From the NCBI RefSeq assembly GCF_012958305.1, contig NZ_JABBYO010000002.1:372001-436000 (forward strand): a stretch of DNA of 64,000 bases, given 5' to 3'. The notes below the pieces were generated by a model, which saw only the letters and a list, made by a program, of their open reading frames with translations, ran no database searches and was not told the origin of the DNA. This DNA is from Tautonia rosea (GTDB lineage: Bacteria > Planctomycetota > Planctomycetia > Isosphaerales > Isosphaeraceae). Numbering within the stretch: position 1 is the stretch's first letter; each line of letters starts with the position of its first letter. A program made the translations under genes and the position numbers. This document shows positions 16,830 through 24,780 of the stretch, piece by piece.

Positions 16830-17561
16830 ATGATGGATTTTGAGCCGCCTCGGATGATCGATCTGAACGCAGACCTTGGTGAAGGGTTTCCAGACGATGA
16901 GGCGTTGCTCGATCGGATCAGCTCGGCCTGTATCTCCTGTGGAGGCCATGCCGGAGGCCGATCGGTTTGCCTCGAAACGATCGAAATCGCAACACGCAAA
17001 CGAGTGGTCATCGGAGCTCATCCGGGCTATCCCGATCGCGAAGGGTTTGGCCGTCGTGAGCGGATCGTTTCCGCGCGAGAGGTGACTCAGATGATCGAGG
17101 ATCAGCTTTCGCAATTCGACGCATGGGCCGCTGAGATCGGCGCAATCACCCGGTTTGTCAAACCTCATGGAGCGCTCTACAATCAGGCCCAGCGCAGTTG
17201 GGAAATTGCGGAAGGTGTTGTGATGGCGGTTCTCAATCGGCGCCTACCCGTTCTAGGACTCCCCGGCAGTGTGCTTGAGCGTGAGGTCCTTCGGGCGGGT
17301 TTGATGTTTGTCCCTGAAGGATTCGCCGATCGCCGCTACCGGCCCGATGGTACCCTCGTACCCCGATCGGAATCAGGAGCCTTGATCGACGATCCCACCG
17401 AAGCCGAACGCCAGGCCCTTCTCCTGATCGATCGGGGGCTTCGAACACTCTGTCTGCACGGTGATGACCCAAGCGCGCTTGCCAAGGCCGATCGCTTGCG
17501 AGCGGCCTTCGTCCGCGACCGAATCGAGGTTCGGAGCTTTGTCGGAGAAAGTCGAGCGTGA
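16830..17561 (+). CDS. pxpA: 5-oxoprolinase subunit A (LamB/YcsF family)
   Basis: The 243-residue product begins with the LamB/YcsF signature IDLNADLGEGFPDDEALLDRISSACISCGGHAG and continues with GAHPGYPDREGFGRR and VKPHGALYNQ, all hallmarks of PxpA. With PxpB and PxpC it forms the ATP-dependent 5-oxoprolinase that clears the glutathione- and glutamine-derived by-product 5-oxoproline. GTG codons at 16821 and 16824 and ATG at 16830 and 16833 are all in frame; I prefer an ATG. Its stop overlaps the GTG of pxpC (GTGA). The 95-bp gap from pxpB suggests the same transcript. Confidence 0.94.
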   Translation: MMDFEPPRMIDLNADLGEGFPDDEALLDRISSACISCGGHAGGRSVCLETIEIATRKRVVIGAHPGYPDREGFGRRERIVSAREVTQMIEDQLSQFDAWAAEIGAITRFVKPHGALYNQAQRSWEIAEGVVMAVLNRRLPVLGLPGSVLEREVLRAGLMFVPEGFADRRYRPDGTLVPRSESGALIDDPTEAERQALLLIDRGLRTLCLHGDDPSALAKADRLRAAFVRDRIEVRSFVGESRA

Positions 17562-18514
17562 GTGATTCTGAACTCATTGCTCAGTGTGCATTGACCATTC
17601 TTCGAGCCGGCGCAAACTCGACCGTGCAGGATTTGGGGCGATCCGGCTACCGATCACAGGGCGTTCCACACGCTGGGGCCTTCGATCGCTCTTCGCATGA
17701 CCTTGCCAACGCCTTGCTGGGCAACGAACTCGAAGCGGCAACGATTGAACTGACCCTCCTTGGCGGAACCTTTCGCGCCGAAGTCCCGCTGGCATTGGCC
17801 CTTGCCGGTGCACCGATGCCCGTGGTGCGGCAACGGCCTGATGGCACCCGCGATCAGTTCGAGGTTCCCGTCGCTCTCGGGCTACAGCCTGGTGATTTCC
17901 TCGAACTCGGAGGGGTGGCTACGGGAGTCCGCACGTACCTCGCTGTCCGAGGAGGCTGGCAAACGCTTCAGGTTCTCGGTTCTCGATCAACCGAGCACCC
18001 GCTCCGGGCCGGCGATTGCTTGCCGGCAATTCCGAGCCGTTCGCCTGTCCGTCGGATCGATCCGTTGTTGCGCGATCCCATCAAACCCGAGGCGCCAATC
18101 CGGATAATGGCTGGTCCCGATCACGGGCTGATTCGCGATCCTTGCTGGCACCGACAGCCGTTTACGGTGGCCGGGGAAAGCAATCGGATGGGCCTTCGGC
18201 TGGATGGACCAGACGTGGAAGTGTCGATTCCCTCCGATCGCCTTTCGGTACCGGTCGCTCCTGGTACAGTACAGGTATCCGGGGGCCGATTGATCATCCT
18301 GGGCGTGGCCTGCGGCACGATGGGAGGCTATCCCATGGTCGCCCATGTTGCTTCGTGCGATTTCGATCGCCTGGCACAGGCGAGGCCCGGTCAGGTGATT
18401 CGTTTCGATCGGATCGACGTGCAAGAGGCCCGGCGTCTCGATCGAGCTGAGCGATTGCGTCGAGAACAACGACGACTCCGGGTCGTCACTCTGGCCCGAG
18501 ACGGGCTGATCTGA
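17558..18514 (+). CDS. pxpC: 5-oxoprolinase subunit C (biotin-dependent carboxyltransferase domain family)
   Basis: The 318-residue protein is PxpC (formerly KipA), the third 5-oxoprolinase subunit. Its N-terminal segment LRAGANSTVQDLGRSGYRSQGVPHAGAFDRSS is diagnostic, and GGTFRAEVPLALALAGAP and AGESNRMGLRLDGP are family blocks. The GTG start overlaps pxpA by 4 bp, giving tight coupling. The pxpB-pxpA-pxpC set is complete, so the pathway step should be functional. Confidence 0.93.
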   Translation: MSDSELIAQCALTILRAGANSTVQDLGRSGYRSQGVPHAGAFDRSSHDLANALLGNELEAATIELTLLGGTFRAEVPLALALAGAPMPVVRQRPDGTRDQFEVPVALGLQPGDFLELGGVATGVRTYLAVRGGWQTLQVLGSRSTEHPLRAGDCLPAIPSRSPVRRIDPLLRDPIKPEAPIRIMAGPDHGLIRDPCWHRQPFTVAGESNRMGLRLDGPDVEVSIPSDRLSVPVAPGTVQVSGGRLIILGVACGTMGGYPMVAHVASCDFDRLAQARPGQVIRFDRIDVQEARRLDRAERLRREQRRLRVVTLARDGLI

Positions 18515-18547
18515 GGGCTATTGGTTAGGTTCTCGTCCGGAGTGGGT

Positions 18548-18561
18548 CCCGACCGGTCGGG
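18548..18561. repeat. 14-bp perfect palindrome after pxpC
   Basis: CCCGACCGGTCGGG lies 34 bp after the pxpC stop. It may be part of a terminator or a protein-binding site for the following lipoprotein gene; no T-run follows. Confidence 0.35.
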
Positions 18562-18717
18562 TGCGCACGTTCGAAGACGAAACCGATCTTGCCCAAACCA
18601 CCGGAATCGATAAACTTCAGGACCGATCCAGTCTCCGGATGTCGGTCTTCGGAGGCCCCGGTCAAGGGGTGCTGGGCCGATTCTTTGCTCGTCTTGTAGC
18701 TCGGCAAGGATGCCACG

Positions 18718-19992
18718 ATGCACACAGTGGCCCCGATCTGGCGCGTCGCGGCGCTGATGATTCCGCTGGCCTCACTGGTCGGTTGCGACTGGCTACCGGT
18801 TCGTCGCCGGATTGATCCGGCACTGTATCCGGTGCCAGGTCGACCCGACCCGGCCTTGATTCGAGGTCATCGAAACCTGTCGCCTGGCAACGCCTGGGAG
18901 AGGTCGAATCCGACTGCAATGGCCGGGATCGCCGACAATCGCCCATTGCCGCCGCTGCCTGATCTGGTTCCTGTGTCTCCGGATGAGTTATTCGGTCCCC
19001 CAGCACCGACTCCGATGCTAGACGCCGCCCTCGTTCGCGTGCAGACCATCGAAACCGCTGTCTTCGCACCCGAGGAACGCGTTTCGACCGAACTGAGCGA
19101 CACAACGTTCGAGCAGGTCGATGCGGTCGGCGCTGACCACCTGCAGCAATCGATCGCCACGAATCCTCTCGAACGTGATGAACGGGAGGACACGCCCCCG
19201 ATTGCGGCGCACGAGCCTGTTGAGGTTCCGCCTCTTTCTGACGGACTTCCCACGGATCTCGATCCGACAGAGACGATCGCGCTTCAAGCGGGTCTGCAGG
19301 ACGCGATCGCGTTCGAGACAACGGAGCTGTCCCCAGGAAGGCAGACACCTGAAACCTCCCTCGATGAGCAAGGGGAGACTTTCCTGGGAGGTTTGCTCAG
19401 GGAAGCAAGCGATCAGAATGCCCAGAGAGAGCAAAAGGACGAGCTCCTCAATCAGCATCCTGCCGCAGAAACTCGCCGGCAGATCGATGACCCGAGCCTC
19501 TGGCAGACCGTCATGCATTTACTTGCCGAGTCGGAGACGTCGCCCGATGCAAGTCAATTCGTGGAGGGGAATTCGAAGAAGGTTGGCAGGGCGTTCAGGG
19601 TTGCCCGAATCGCCTTTTGTCAAGAAGTGCTCGGGTTCGACCGGATCAAACCCTTTGCGACTGAGTCATTTCAGTCGGGGCAAGAAATTCTCATCTATGC
19701 CGAGGTCGAAGGTGTCCATTACCTTCCCGAAGAGACTGGACACGTTTCTCAGCTATTCACAACACTGGAGATCCTTGGCGATCGTGACGCAACGCCACGC
19801 TGGAGCAATGACTTCCCCGTGGAGGATCGCTGCAGCCGGCCGCGCCACGATTACTTCGTCGGGTATCGTCTGGCCCTTCCCGAGTCGCTTACCCCGGGGC
19901 GATATCGTCTTCGGCTCGCTCAGCGCGACCTTCTCTCAGGTCATCAAGACGTTGCAGAAGCAGCGTTTGTTATTGTCTCGGAAGATGAATAA
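18718..19992 (+). CDS. Putative lipoprotein, unknown function
   Basis: The 424-residue product starts with a lipoprotein signal ending LASLVGC (lipid-anchored Cys about residue 23), and AAGGA precedes the ATG. The region from about 30 to 270 is low-complexity, rich in Pro, Glu, Thr and Asp, and looks like a disordered periplasmic spacer. The C-terminal 150 residues appear folded: FQSGQEILIYAEVEGVHYL, then TLEILGDRD, and SLTPGRYRLRLAQRDLLSG, suggesting a beta-sandwich. I do not recognise the family. The next gene is convergent, 13 bp away. Confidence 0.7.
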   Translation: MHTVAPIWRVAALMIPLASLVGCDWLPVRRRIDPALYPVPGRPDPALIRGHRNLSPGNAWERSNPTAMAGIADNRPLPPLPDLVPVSPDELFGPPAPTPMLDAALVRVQTIETAVFAPEERVSTELSDTTFEQVDAVGADHLQQSIATNPLERDEREDTPPIAAHEPVEVPPLSDGLPTDLDPTETIALQAGLQDAIAFETTELSPGRQTPETSLDEQGETFLGGLLREASDQNAQREQKDELLNQHPAAETRRQIDDPSLWQTVMHLLAESETSPDASQFVEGNSKKVGRAFRVARIAFCQEVLGFDRIKPFATESFQSGQEILIYAEVEGVHYLPEETGHVSQLFTTLEILGDRDATPRWSNDFPVEDRCSRPRHDYFVGYRLALPESLTPGRYRLRLAQRDLLSGHQDVAEAAFVIVSEDE

Positions 19993-20005
19993 CACGTCAG
20001 ATGTC

Positions 20006-20770
20006 TCAACTCTGAAGCAGTCGAAGGGCGTTCCCTTGGGTGATGGCCCTGAGTGCATCGGCATCAAGTGTCGACTCCCGGAGCTTCAACACCGCCGACT
20101 CTGGCACGAACAACGGAGCATGCGTTCCGAACAGTATCCGATCAGAGCCGAGGTCTTCAATCAGGCGATCCGACGCCCCGACGCCTTCCATCGTTGCTAT
20201 TTCGATCGAGATTGTGCCTGAACCAAGCACCCGCTTGGGAGTTAGGCCGAGCAACCGACCGGCATTGAGCAACATGAGTCGAAGCCTGGGCATCGTTGCG
20301 GAGAGAGAGATCACTGGTTCGAGGTGAACTGGGGTTAACTCCAGGCGGGGATGTTTGGTTCTCGGGTCCTCCATCTGAACGGCGATCTGAACGACGAGCG
20401 ATCGAGCCGAAGCCGCCGTGAGCAGTTCGGCGACGACGGGATCGGAGAGCGCATAACCGTGAATATCCGGGTGAAGTCGGATACCCGGCATCCGGTGGAC
20501 CTCATGGCAACGTCGAAGGTCCTCAGACCAGTCGGGAAGCGTGGGATTGATCGCTCCAATCGGAAGAAAGTAACCGTCGCCGGATCGCTCGCACACTTCC
20601 GCCAGCCGGATGTTCACCGCGGCCACGTCACGGTGGAACAGAGCATCGAGATGACCGGCCCAGGCCCGTTCGATTCCGAGTGATCGCAGGCGTCGGGCCA
20701 GAGAGCGAGGGTCGTCAAGCGGGAGGCGGCGGAACGGCCAGTGGCCAAGGGAGACGTTGGTGTCGATCAC
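20006..20770 (-). CDS. Amidohydrolase-related TIM-barrel protein lacking the HxH metal motif
   Basis: The 254-residue protein looks like a member of the amidohydrolase-related (Amidohydro_2) group: MIDTNVSLGHWPFRRL at the N-terminus, GIRLHPDIHGYAL in the middle and DRILFGTHAPLF near the end. In the metal-dependent members the first strand ends in HxH; here it is NVS, so a zinc site of that type is absent. It overlaps its upstream neighbour by 4 bp (ATGA) and that neighbour is an amidohydrolase with the HxH. The two may act as partners. Substrate unknown. Confidence 0.72.
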   Translation of the reverse strand: MIDTNVSLGHWPFRRLPLDDPRSLARRLRSLGIERAWAGHLDALFHRDVAAVNIRLAEVCERSGDGYFLPIGAINPTLPDWSEDLRRCHEVHRMPGIRLHPDIHGYALSDPVVAELLTAASARSLVVQIAVQMEDPRTKHPRLELTPVHLEPVISLSATMPRLRLMLLNAGRLLGLTPKRVLGSGTISIEIATMEGVGASDRLIEDLGSDRILFGTHAPLFVPESAVLKLRESTLDADALRAITQGNALRLLQS

Positions 20771-21606
20771 GGGATTCGCCCCTTGGCCATCAAGATCGGC
20801 CTCAGCAGTCGTCTCAGATTTCCGCCGAGGATGGATCGGCGGTCATCCTCGGTCAGCTCGGCTCCAAGCACCTTGGCTAGTTGCGAGGCAAAGCTTCGAC
20901 CCCCGGCATCGCTTCCGTACAGAACGCGATGGGCGCCGAGCTCTCGTACGGCCATCTCGACGAATCCGGCAGTGGGATCAGAACCAGCAAGATCAATGGA
21001 AATGTTCGTATGATCGCGTACAATTCTGATTCCGCGTTCCCAGTCCCCTCCTGTGTGCCCGCAGACCAAGGGCGTACCGGGAAATCGTTTCGAAAGCGTG
21101 ACCAGATCCTCGGGCGACGATTCCCCTGGCAAGTTTCCCTCGGCCTTGAGCCAGGTGTGCTGGAAGATCAAGCCGTCGAGTTCATGAGTGAGCTGGATGA
21201 TCGGGTCGATCGTCGGATCGGAACATCGACGGGCCACCCAGAGCTTGATCCCGACCATTGGTCCGTCGCGGACACATCGCTTGATCTCGTCGAGACTTGC
21301 TTCGACATGAGACGGGCTGACATAGGCAAGTCCCAGTACGCGATCATTCCAATGAGCGAGCGCCTCAAGCACCTGGTCATTCTGGTGACGAAGATCGTCG
21401 GCAGAAGGGTCGGTGGCAAAGGGAAATCCCATAAAGATGAGAATACGCTCAATCCCCATCCGGTCGGCAAACGCGATTAACTGGGCCATTCGCTCGGTCG
21501 GTGTTTGTCCATCGACGCCGGAGAGATGGCAGTGCAGATCCCAGACGCGGTATGGGGACGAATCGAGTACCGTCGTTGCCTGATCCGTCGTAGTGCGCGA
21601 TCGCAT
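20767..21606 (-). CDS. Amidohydrolase family protein (HxH present)
   Basis: This 279-residue protein has the amidohydrolase hallmarks: VWDLHCHLSG with the metal-binding HxH, VGIKLWV, CGHTGGDWERG and LYGSDAGGRSF with the late Asp. It would be a metal-dependent hydrolase or decarboxylase-type enzyme, cytoplasmic since no signal peptide is seen. It lies 24 bp after the stop of the PVC heme-binding dehydrogenase and overlaps the next amidohydrolase-like gene by 4 bp, so the three form an operon. Confidence 0.8.
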   Translation of the reverse strand: MRSRTTTDQATTVLDSSPYRVWDLHCHLSGVDGQTPTERMAQLIAFADRMGIERILIFMGFPFATDPSADDLRHQNDQVLEALAHWNDRVLGLAYVSPSHVEASLDEIKRCVRDGPMVGIKLWVARRCSDPTIDPIIQLTHELDGLIFQHTWLKAEGNLPGESSPEDLVTLSKRFPGTPLVCGHTGGDWERGIRIVRDHTNISIDLAGSDPTAGFVEMAVRELGAHRVLYGSDAGGRSFASQLAKVLGAELTEDDRRSILGGNLRRLLRPILMAKGRIP

Positions 21607-21630
21607 GAACGCGGCTCCCGTTGTCCGGGG

Positions 21631-24600
21631 TCAGAGGGTCTGAAGTCGGAGGAGGAAGGCAATCAGGTCGGCCATCTCGGGCGGGGCGATCTCCTTCTCT
21701 AGACCTTCGGGCATGAGTGATCGTCCAGTCGAGGAAAGCTCCTCGATGTCAAGTCGCAGCACTGTTTCCTGCTCGCCCCCAGCGCGGAGGAGGGTCAACG
21801 ATGCAGCGGATTCCGACGCGATCAATCCAGAAGTGACGCGGCCATCACGCAACGCCACAAGGTACTCGATCGCATCAGGAGCCACTTCTCGATTCGGGTC
21901 GAGAATATGCGTGAGCAATTCATCCGGTGTCCTACGCGAGACGGAGACGAGATTCGGCCCAACCGGATGGCCGGTGTCTCCCAGACGGTGGCAGGTCGCA
22001 CACGATCGATCGAAGACCGCTCGCCCTTGTGCTGCGTTTCCGGGTGTTTCGAGCGTGGCCAGGTAGCGGGCCAGGATGTCAGGATCCGGCCCACCTTGCG
22101 TACGACCAAAAAACCGGGCGGCCCGGTCGCGGATCGAGTCGTTCCGGTTTTTCAACAGAGCCGATCGGCTCGCCTGAGGAATCTGCCCAGCGGCGATCTG
22201 ATTCGATTCGATTGCATCCACTAGCGCCTCGGCCCACGACGGCCGCGCGGACAGTGCCGAAAGAATCGCCGCTCTAACAGTCGGCGTTGCCGTGTTCCAA
22301 CCAGAAAGCAGCAGGGGGGCCACGTCGGGTTCATTTCCGAAGCGGGCCAGCGTGGTTACGGCGGCGAGACGAACCTCGACCGGATGATCGGGGCCGATCA
22401 AGGGCGAGAGCCAGGCCGTTGTCTCCTCGAAGGGCCGATGAGCGAAGAACATGACCGCGAGGGCTCGGTCCTCCGGGGCCAGGTCACGATCGCCCACCGC
22501 TCGCCGAGCACGGGCAAGCCCTTGATCGAGCATGCGTGATGCCTCATCGGGCACATCGAGCTCAAATAAACTGGACCTGCGGCGGATCAGGCCATCTCCG
22601 AGCTTCATGGAGATGGGTGACGTTGCTGTTGGCTCAAGAACTGACGACCGAGCCAGTGCCTCCAGTGCCGCCACTGCCTCCTCATCGCTCGACCCGGCCC
22701 CGATGGCAAACGCGAGTGGATCAAGAATTGCGTGGAGATCTGATGCATCTCCCGGCCAGGGCTCGCGTAGCAAAGCATCGAAGACACCGATCGGATGAGC
22801 GCCGGCAGAAGCGAGGATTGCCGATTTCATCCACGGATCATTATGATCGCGGCGAGCGATCTGGGCGAGTATTGCCGGGACGGCCGGATCGTTGATTCCG
22901 CCCAGTGCAAGGGTTTGCCGGAATCGCACTCGAGCATCAGGTTGATCGCTCAGGTGAAGGAAAAAGGATTGCAGGCGTTCCGAATGCTCCAGTCGTGTTC
23001 CGGCGATGGACACGAGATGTTCACGAACTCGATTGGCGTCAACGTGTTCAATCTCAAATGCGGCGATCAGCAACGCATCGTCGAGCGCTCCCAGACCTTC
23101 GAGCGACCAGAGGGCATGAACTCGACCGAGTGTCGAGGAGCTGCGGAGCAACCGCGCTTTCAAGAGATCGATCGCGTCGGTGTCTTGCCGTTCGAAGATA
23201 AGGCGGTGGGCCGTTTCCCGATGCCAGGCGTTGGGGTGTTCGAGAAGCTGAACGAGTTCGGACGTGGATAACGCGCTCAGGTCCGGAGTCGGACGCGGGC
23301 GGAAGTCCTGAGGGACGAGCCGGTAGATGCGTCCTCGATCGTCTCCACTCCGTAGGTTGAGGCGTTCTCGAATGTCATCGGGAATCGACCAGGGATGCTC
23401 AATGGTTTCCCGATACATGTCGAGCACCAACAGCGACCCGTCGGGAGCATTGACGAAGTTCACGGGGCGAAACCAGGTATCGGTCGAGGCAACCCATTCG
23501 ACCCCTTCCTCGGCACGATTCGCGGTGAAGGTCACGCCCATCGGTTGCACGGTCATGCGATGGATCAGGTTGTTGGCCACTTCACCCAAGATCAGGTTCC
23601 CCCGATACGAATCGGGAAACGCGTCGCCGCGGAGGGAGGTGATCCCACTGGAGGAGGTGAGGTAACCCGCTCCAACGAGCTCGCTCCGAGGCAATTCTTT
23701 CCCGATCTCGACCCACCGCCTGGCTCGCAATTCGCGCCAGGGCTCAGAAGGACTGATCCGGTGCATGATGATCGTATCCCCGGCCTCCGCGACATCGTGT
23801 AACGGGGATGGCAAGGGAAGCAACGGATTGCGGGCCAGGTCGCGGTCGGGCAAAACGACATGTTGCGCCGGGTTGCGGATGTTGCAGAGAAAGCGATTGC
23901 CCCAGTCGTCGAACGTATTCCCAAAGCGTGCCCCACCACTGATGGGTTCGAAGGAAAGAACACGGGGATCGAATCGATAATCGCTCCGAAGTAAGGGAAT
24001 TGTCTCGGCTTCCCCCTCGGGCAGCTCCGCCCGGCGGATCTGCCCGCCGTTGCTGGAACCGGCACCGTAGATCCGGTGGTCGAGCCCCCAGATCAGGTTA
24101 TTCATGACCGCTTGAATGTTGTATTTGCGAAATCCGGTGAAAATGCGTTCGCGAACGTCAGCTCGGTGGTCCCCGTTGGTGTCTTTCAGGTACCAAAGGT
24201 CGGGCGTGGCCGCGACGAAGATCCCCCCCTTCCAGGGTGCGATCCCAGTGGGCCATGAGAGTCCCTCGGCGAATAGGTGCGATTCGTCGAAGCATCCGTC
24301 ACCGTCCTGGTCGATCAGGAGGCGCACTCGGCCGATCGGCGGATCGCCTGTGTTCTCCTGAAACGGTTGATCGTTCGCCTGTTCAACGTGCGGATAATCG
24401 GCCATCTCGGCGATGAAGAGCTTTCCCTGGGCATCGAACGCCCCCGCCACAGGATCGAGGACCATAGGCTCGGCCGCAAGCAGCTCCATGCGGTCGCCAT
24501 TGGTCGTCTGAAACGACGTAATGGCCTCTTTCGGCTCCAGGGGTTCGAAGCGGGGAAGCGGTCCATCCTCTTGCGTCGGTTGATTCGCCCGCCCCTGAAC

Positions 24601-24699
24601 GGCCGGATTGAGCAAACCGATCAGGATCAGACACAACCAGGTACGAGTCACCACGAACCCTTTCGGGGAACCAATGATGGTCAAGGCAAGTTGAAACAT
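21631..24699 (-). CDS. PVC-type heme-binding membrane-bound dehydrogenase with HEAT repeats
   Basis: The 1022-residue exported protein opens with a signal-peptide-like segment (TWLCLILIGLLNPAVQGRA). An N-terminal beta-propeller of the Pirellula/Verrucomicrobium dehydrogenase type follows (VAGAFDAQGKLFIAEMADYPH, LLIDQDGDGCFDESHLFAEGLSWPTGI). A helical HEAT-like region (about 490-870) leads to a C-terminal cytochrome c domain with a CATCH heme motif at residues 900-904 and the SLMPEGLEKE segment. These proteins are typical of planctomycetes and Verrucomicrobia and are thought to oxidise sugars outside the cytoplasm. A GTG at VTRTWLC is an alternative start. Two amidohydrolase genes follow in the same operon. 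Confidence 0.88.
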   Translation of the reverse strand: MFQLALTIIGSPKGFVVTRTWLCLILIGLLNPAVQGRANQPTQEDGPLPRFEPLEPKEAITSFQTTNGDRMELLAAEPMVLDPVAGAFDAQGKLFIAEMADYPHVEQANDQPFQENTGDPPIGRVRLLIDQDGDGCFDESHLFAEGLSWPTGIAPWKGGIFVAATPDLWYLKDTNGDHRADVRERIFTGFRKYNIQAVMNNLIWGLDHRIYGAGSSNGGQIRRAELPEGEAETIPLLRSDYRFDPRVLSFEPISGGARFGNTFDDWGNRFLCNIRNPAQHVVLPDRDLARNPLLPLPSPLHDVAEAGDTIIMHRISPSEPWRELRARRWVEIGKELPRSELVGAGYLTSSSGITSLRGDAFPDSYRGNLILGEVANNLIHRMTVQPMGVTFTANRAEEGVEWVASTDTWFRPVNFVNAPDGSLLVLDMYRETIEHPWSIPDDIRERLNLRSGDDRGRIYRLVPQDFRPRPTPDLSALSTSELVQLLEHPNAWHRETAHRLIFERQDTDAIDLLKARLLRSSSTLGRVHALWSLEGLGALDDALLIAAFEIEHVDANRVREHLVSIAGTRLEHSERLQSFFLHLSDQPDARVRFRQTLALGGINDPAVPAILAQIARRDHNDPWMKSAILASAGAHPIGVFDALLREPWPGDASDLHAILDPLAFAIGAGSSDEEAVAALEALARSSVLEPTATSPISMKLGDGLIRRRSSLFELDVPDEASRMLDQGLARARRAVGDRDLAPEDRALAVMFFAHRPFEETTAWLSPLIGPDHPVEVRLAAVTTLARFGNEPDVAPLLLSGWNTATPTVRAAILSALSARPSWAEALVDAIESNQIAAGQIPQASRSALLKNRNDSIRDRAARFFGRTQGGPDPDILARYLATLETPGNAAQGRAVFDRSCATCHRLGDTGHPVGPNLVSVSRRTPDELLTHILDPNREVAPDAIEYLVALRDGRVTSGLIASESAASLTLLRAGGEQETVLRLDIEELSSTGRSLMPEGLEKEIAPPEMADLIAFLLRLQTL

Positions 24700-24780
24700 C
24701 GAAAGAAGCCTGGAATTGAATGCTTCAAGGCAAGTAACTGGCGTGCCTTCAAAGCGATTCGGATGAGGGACTGTCCGCGA

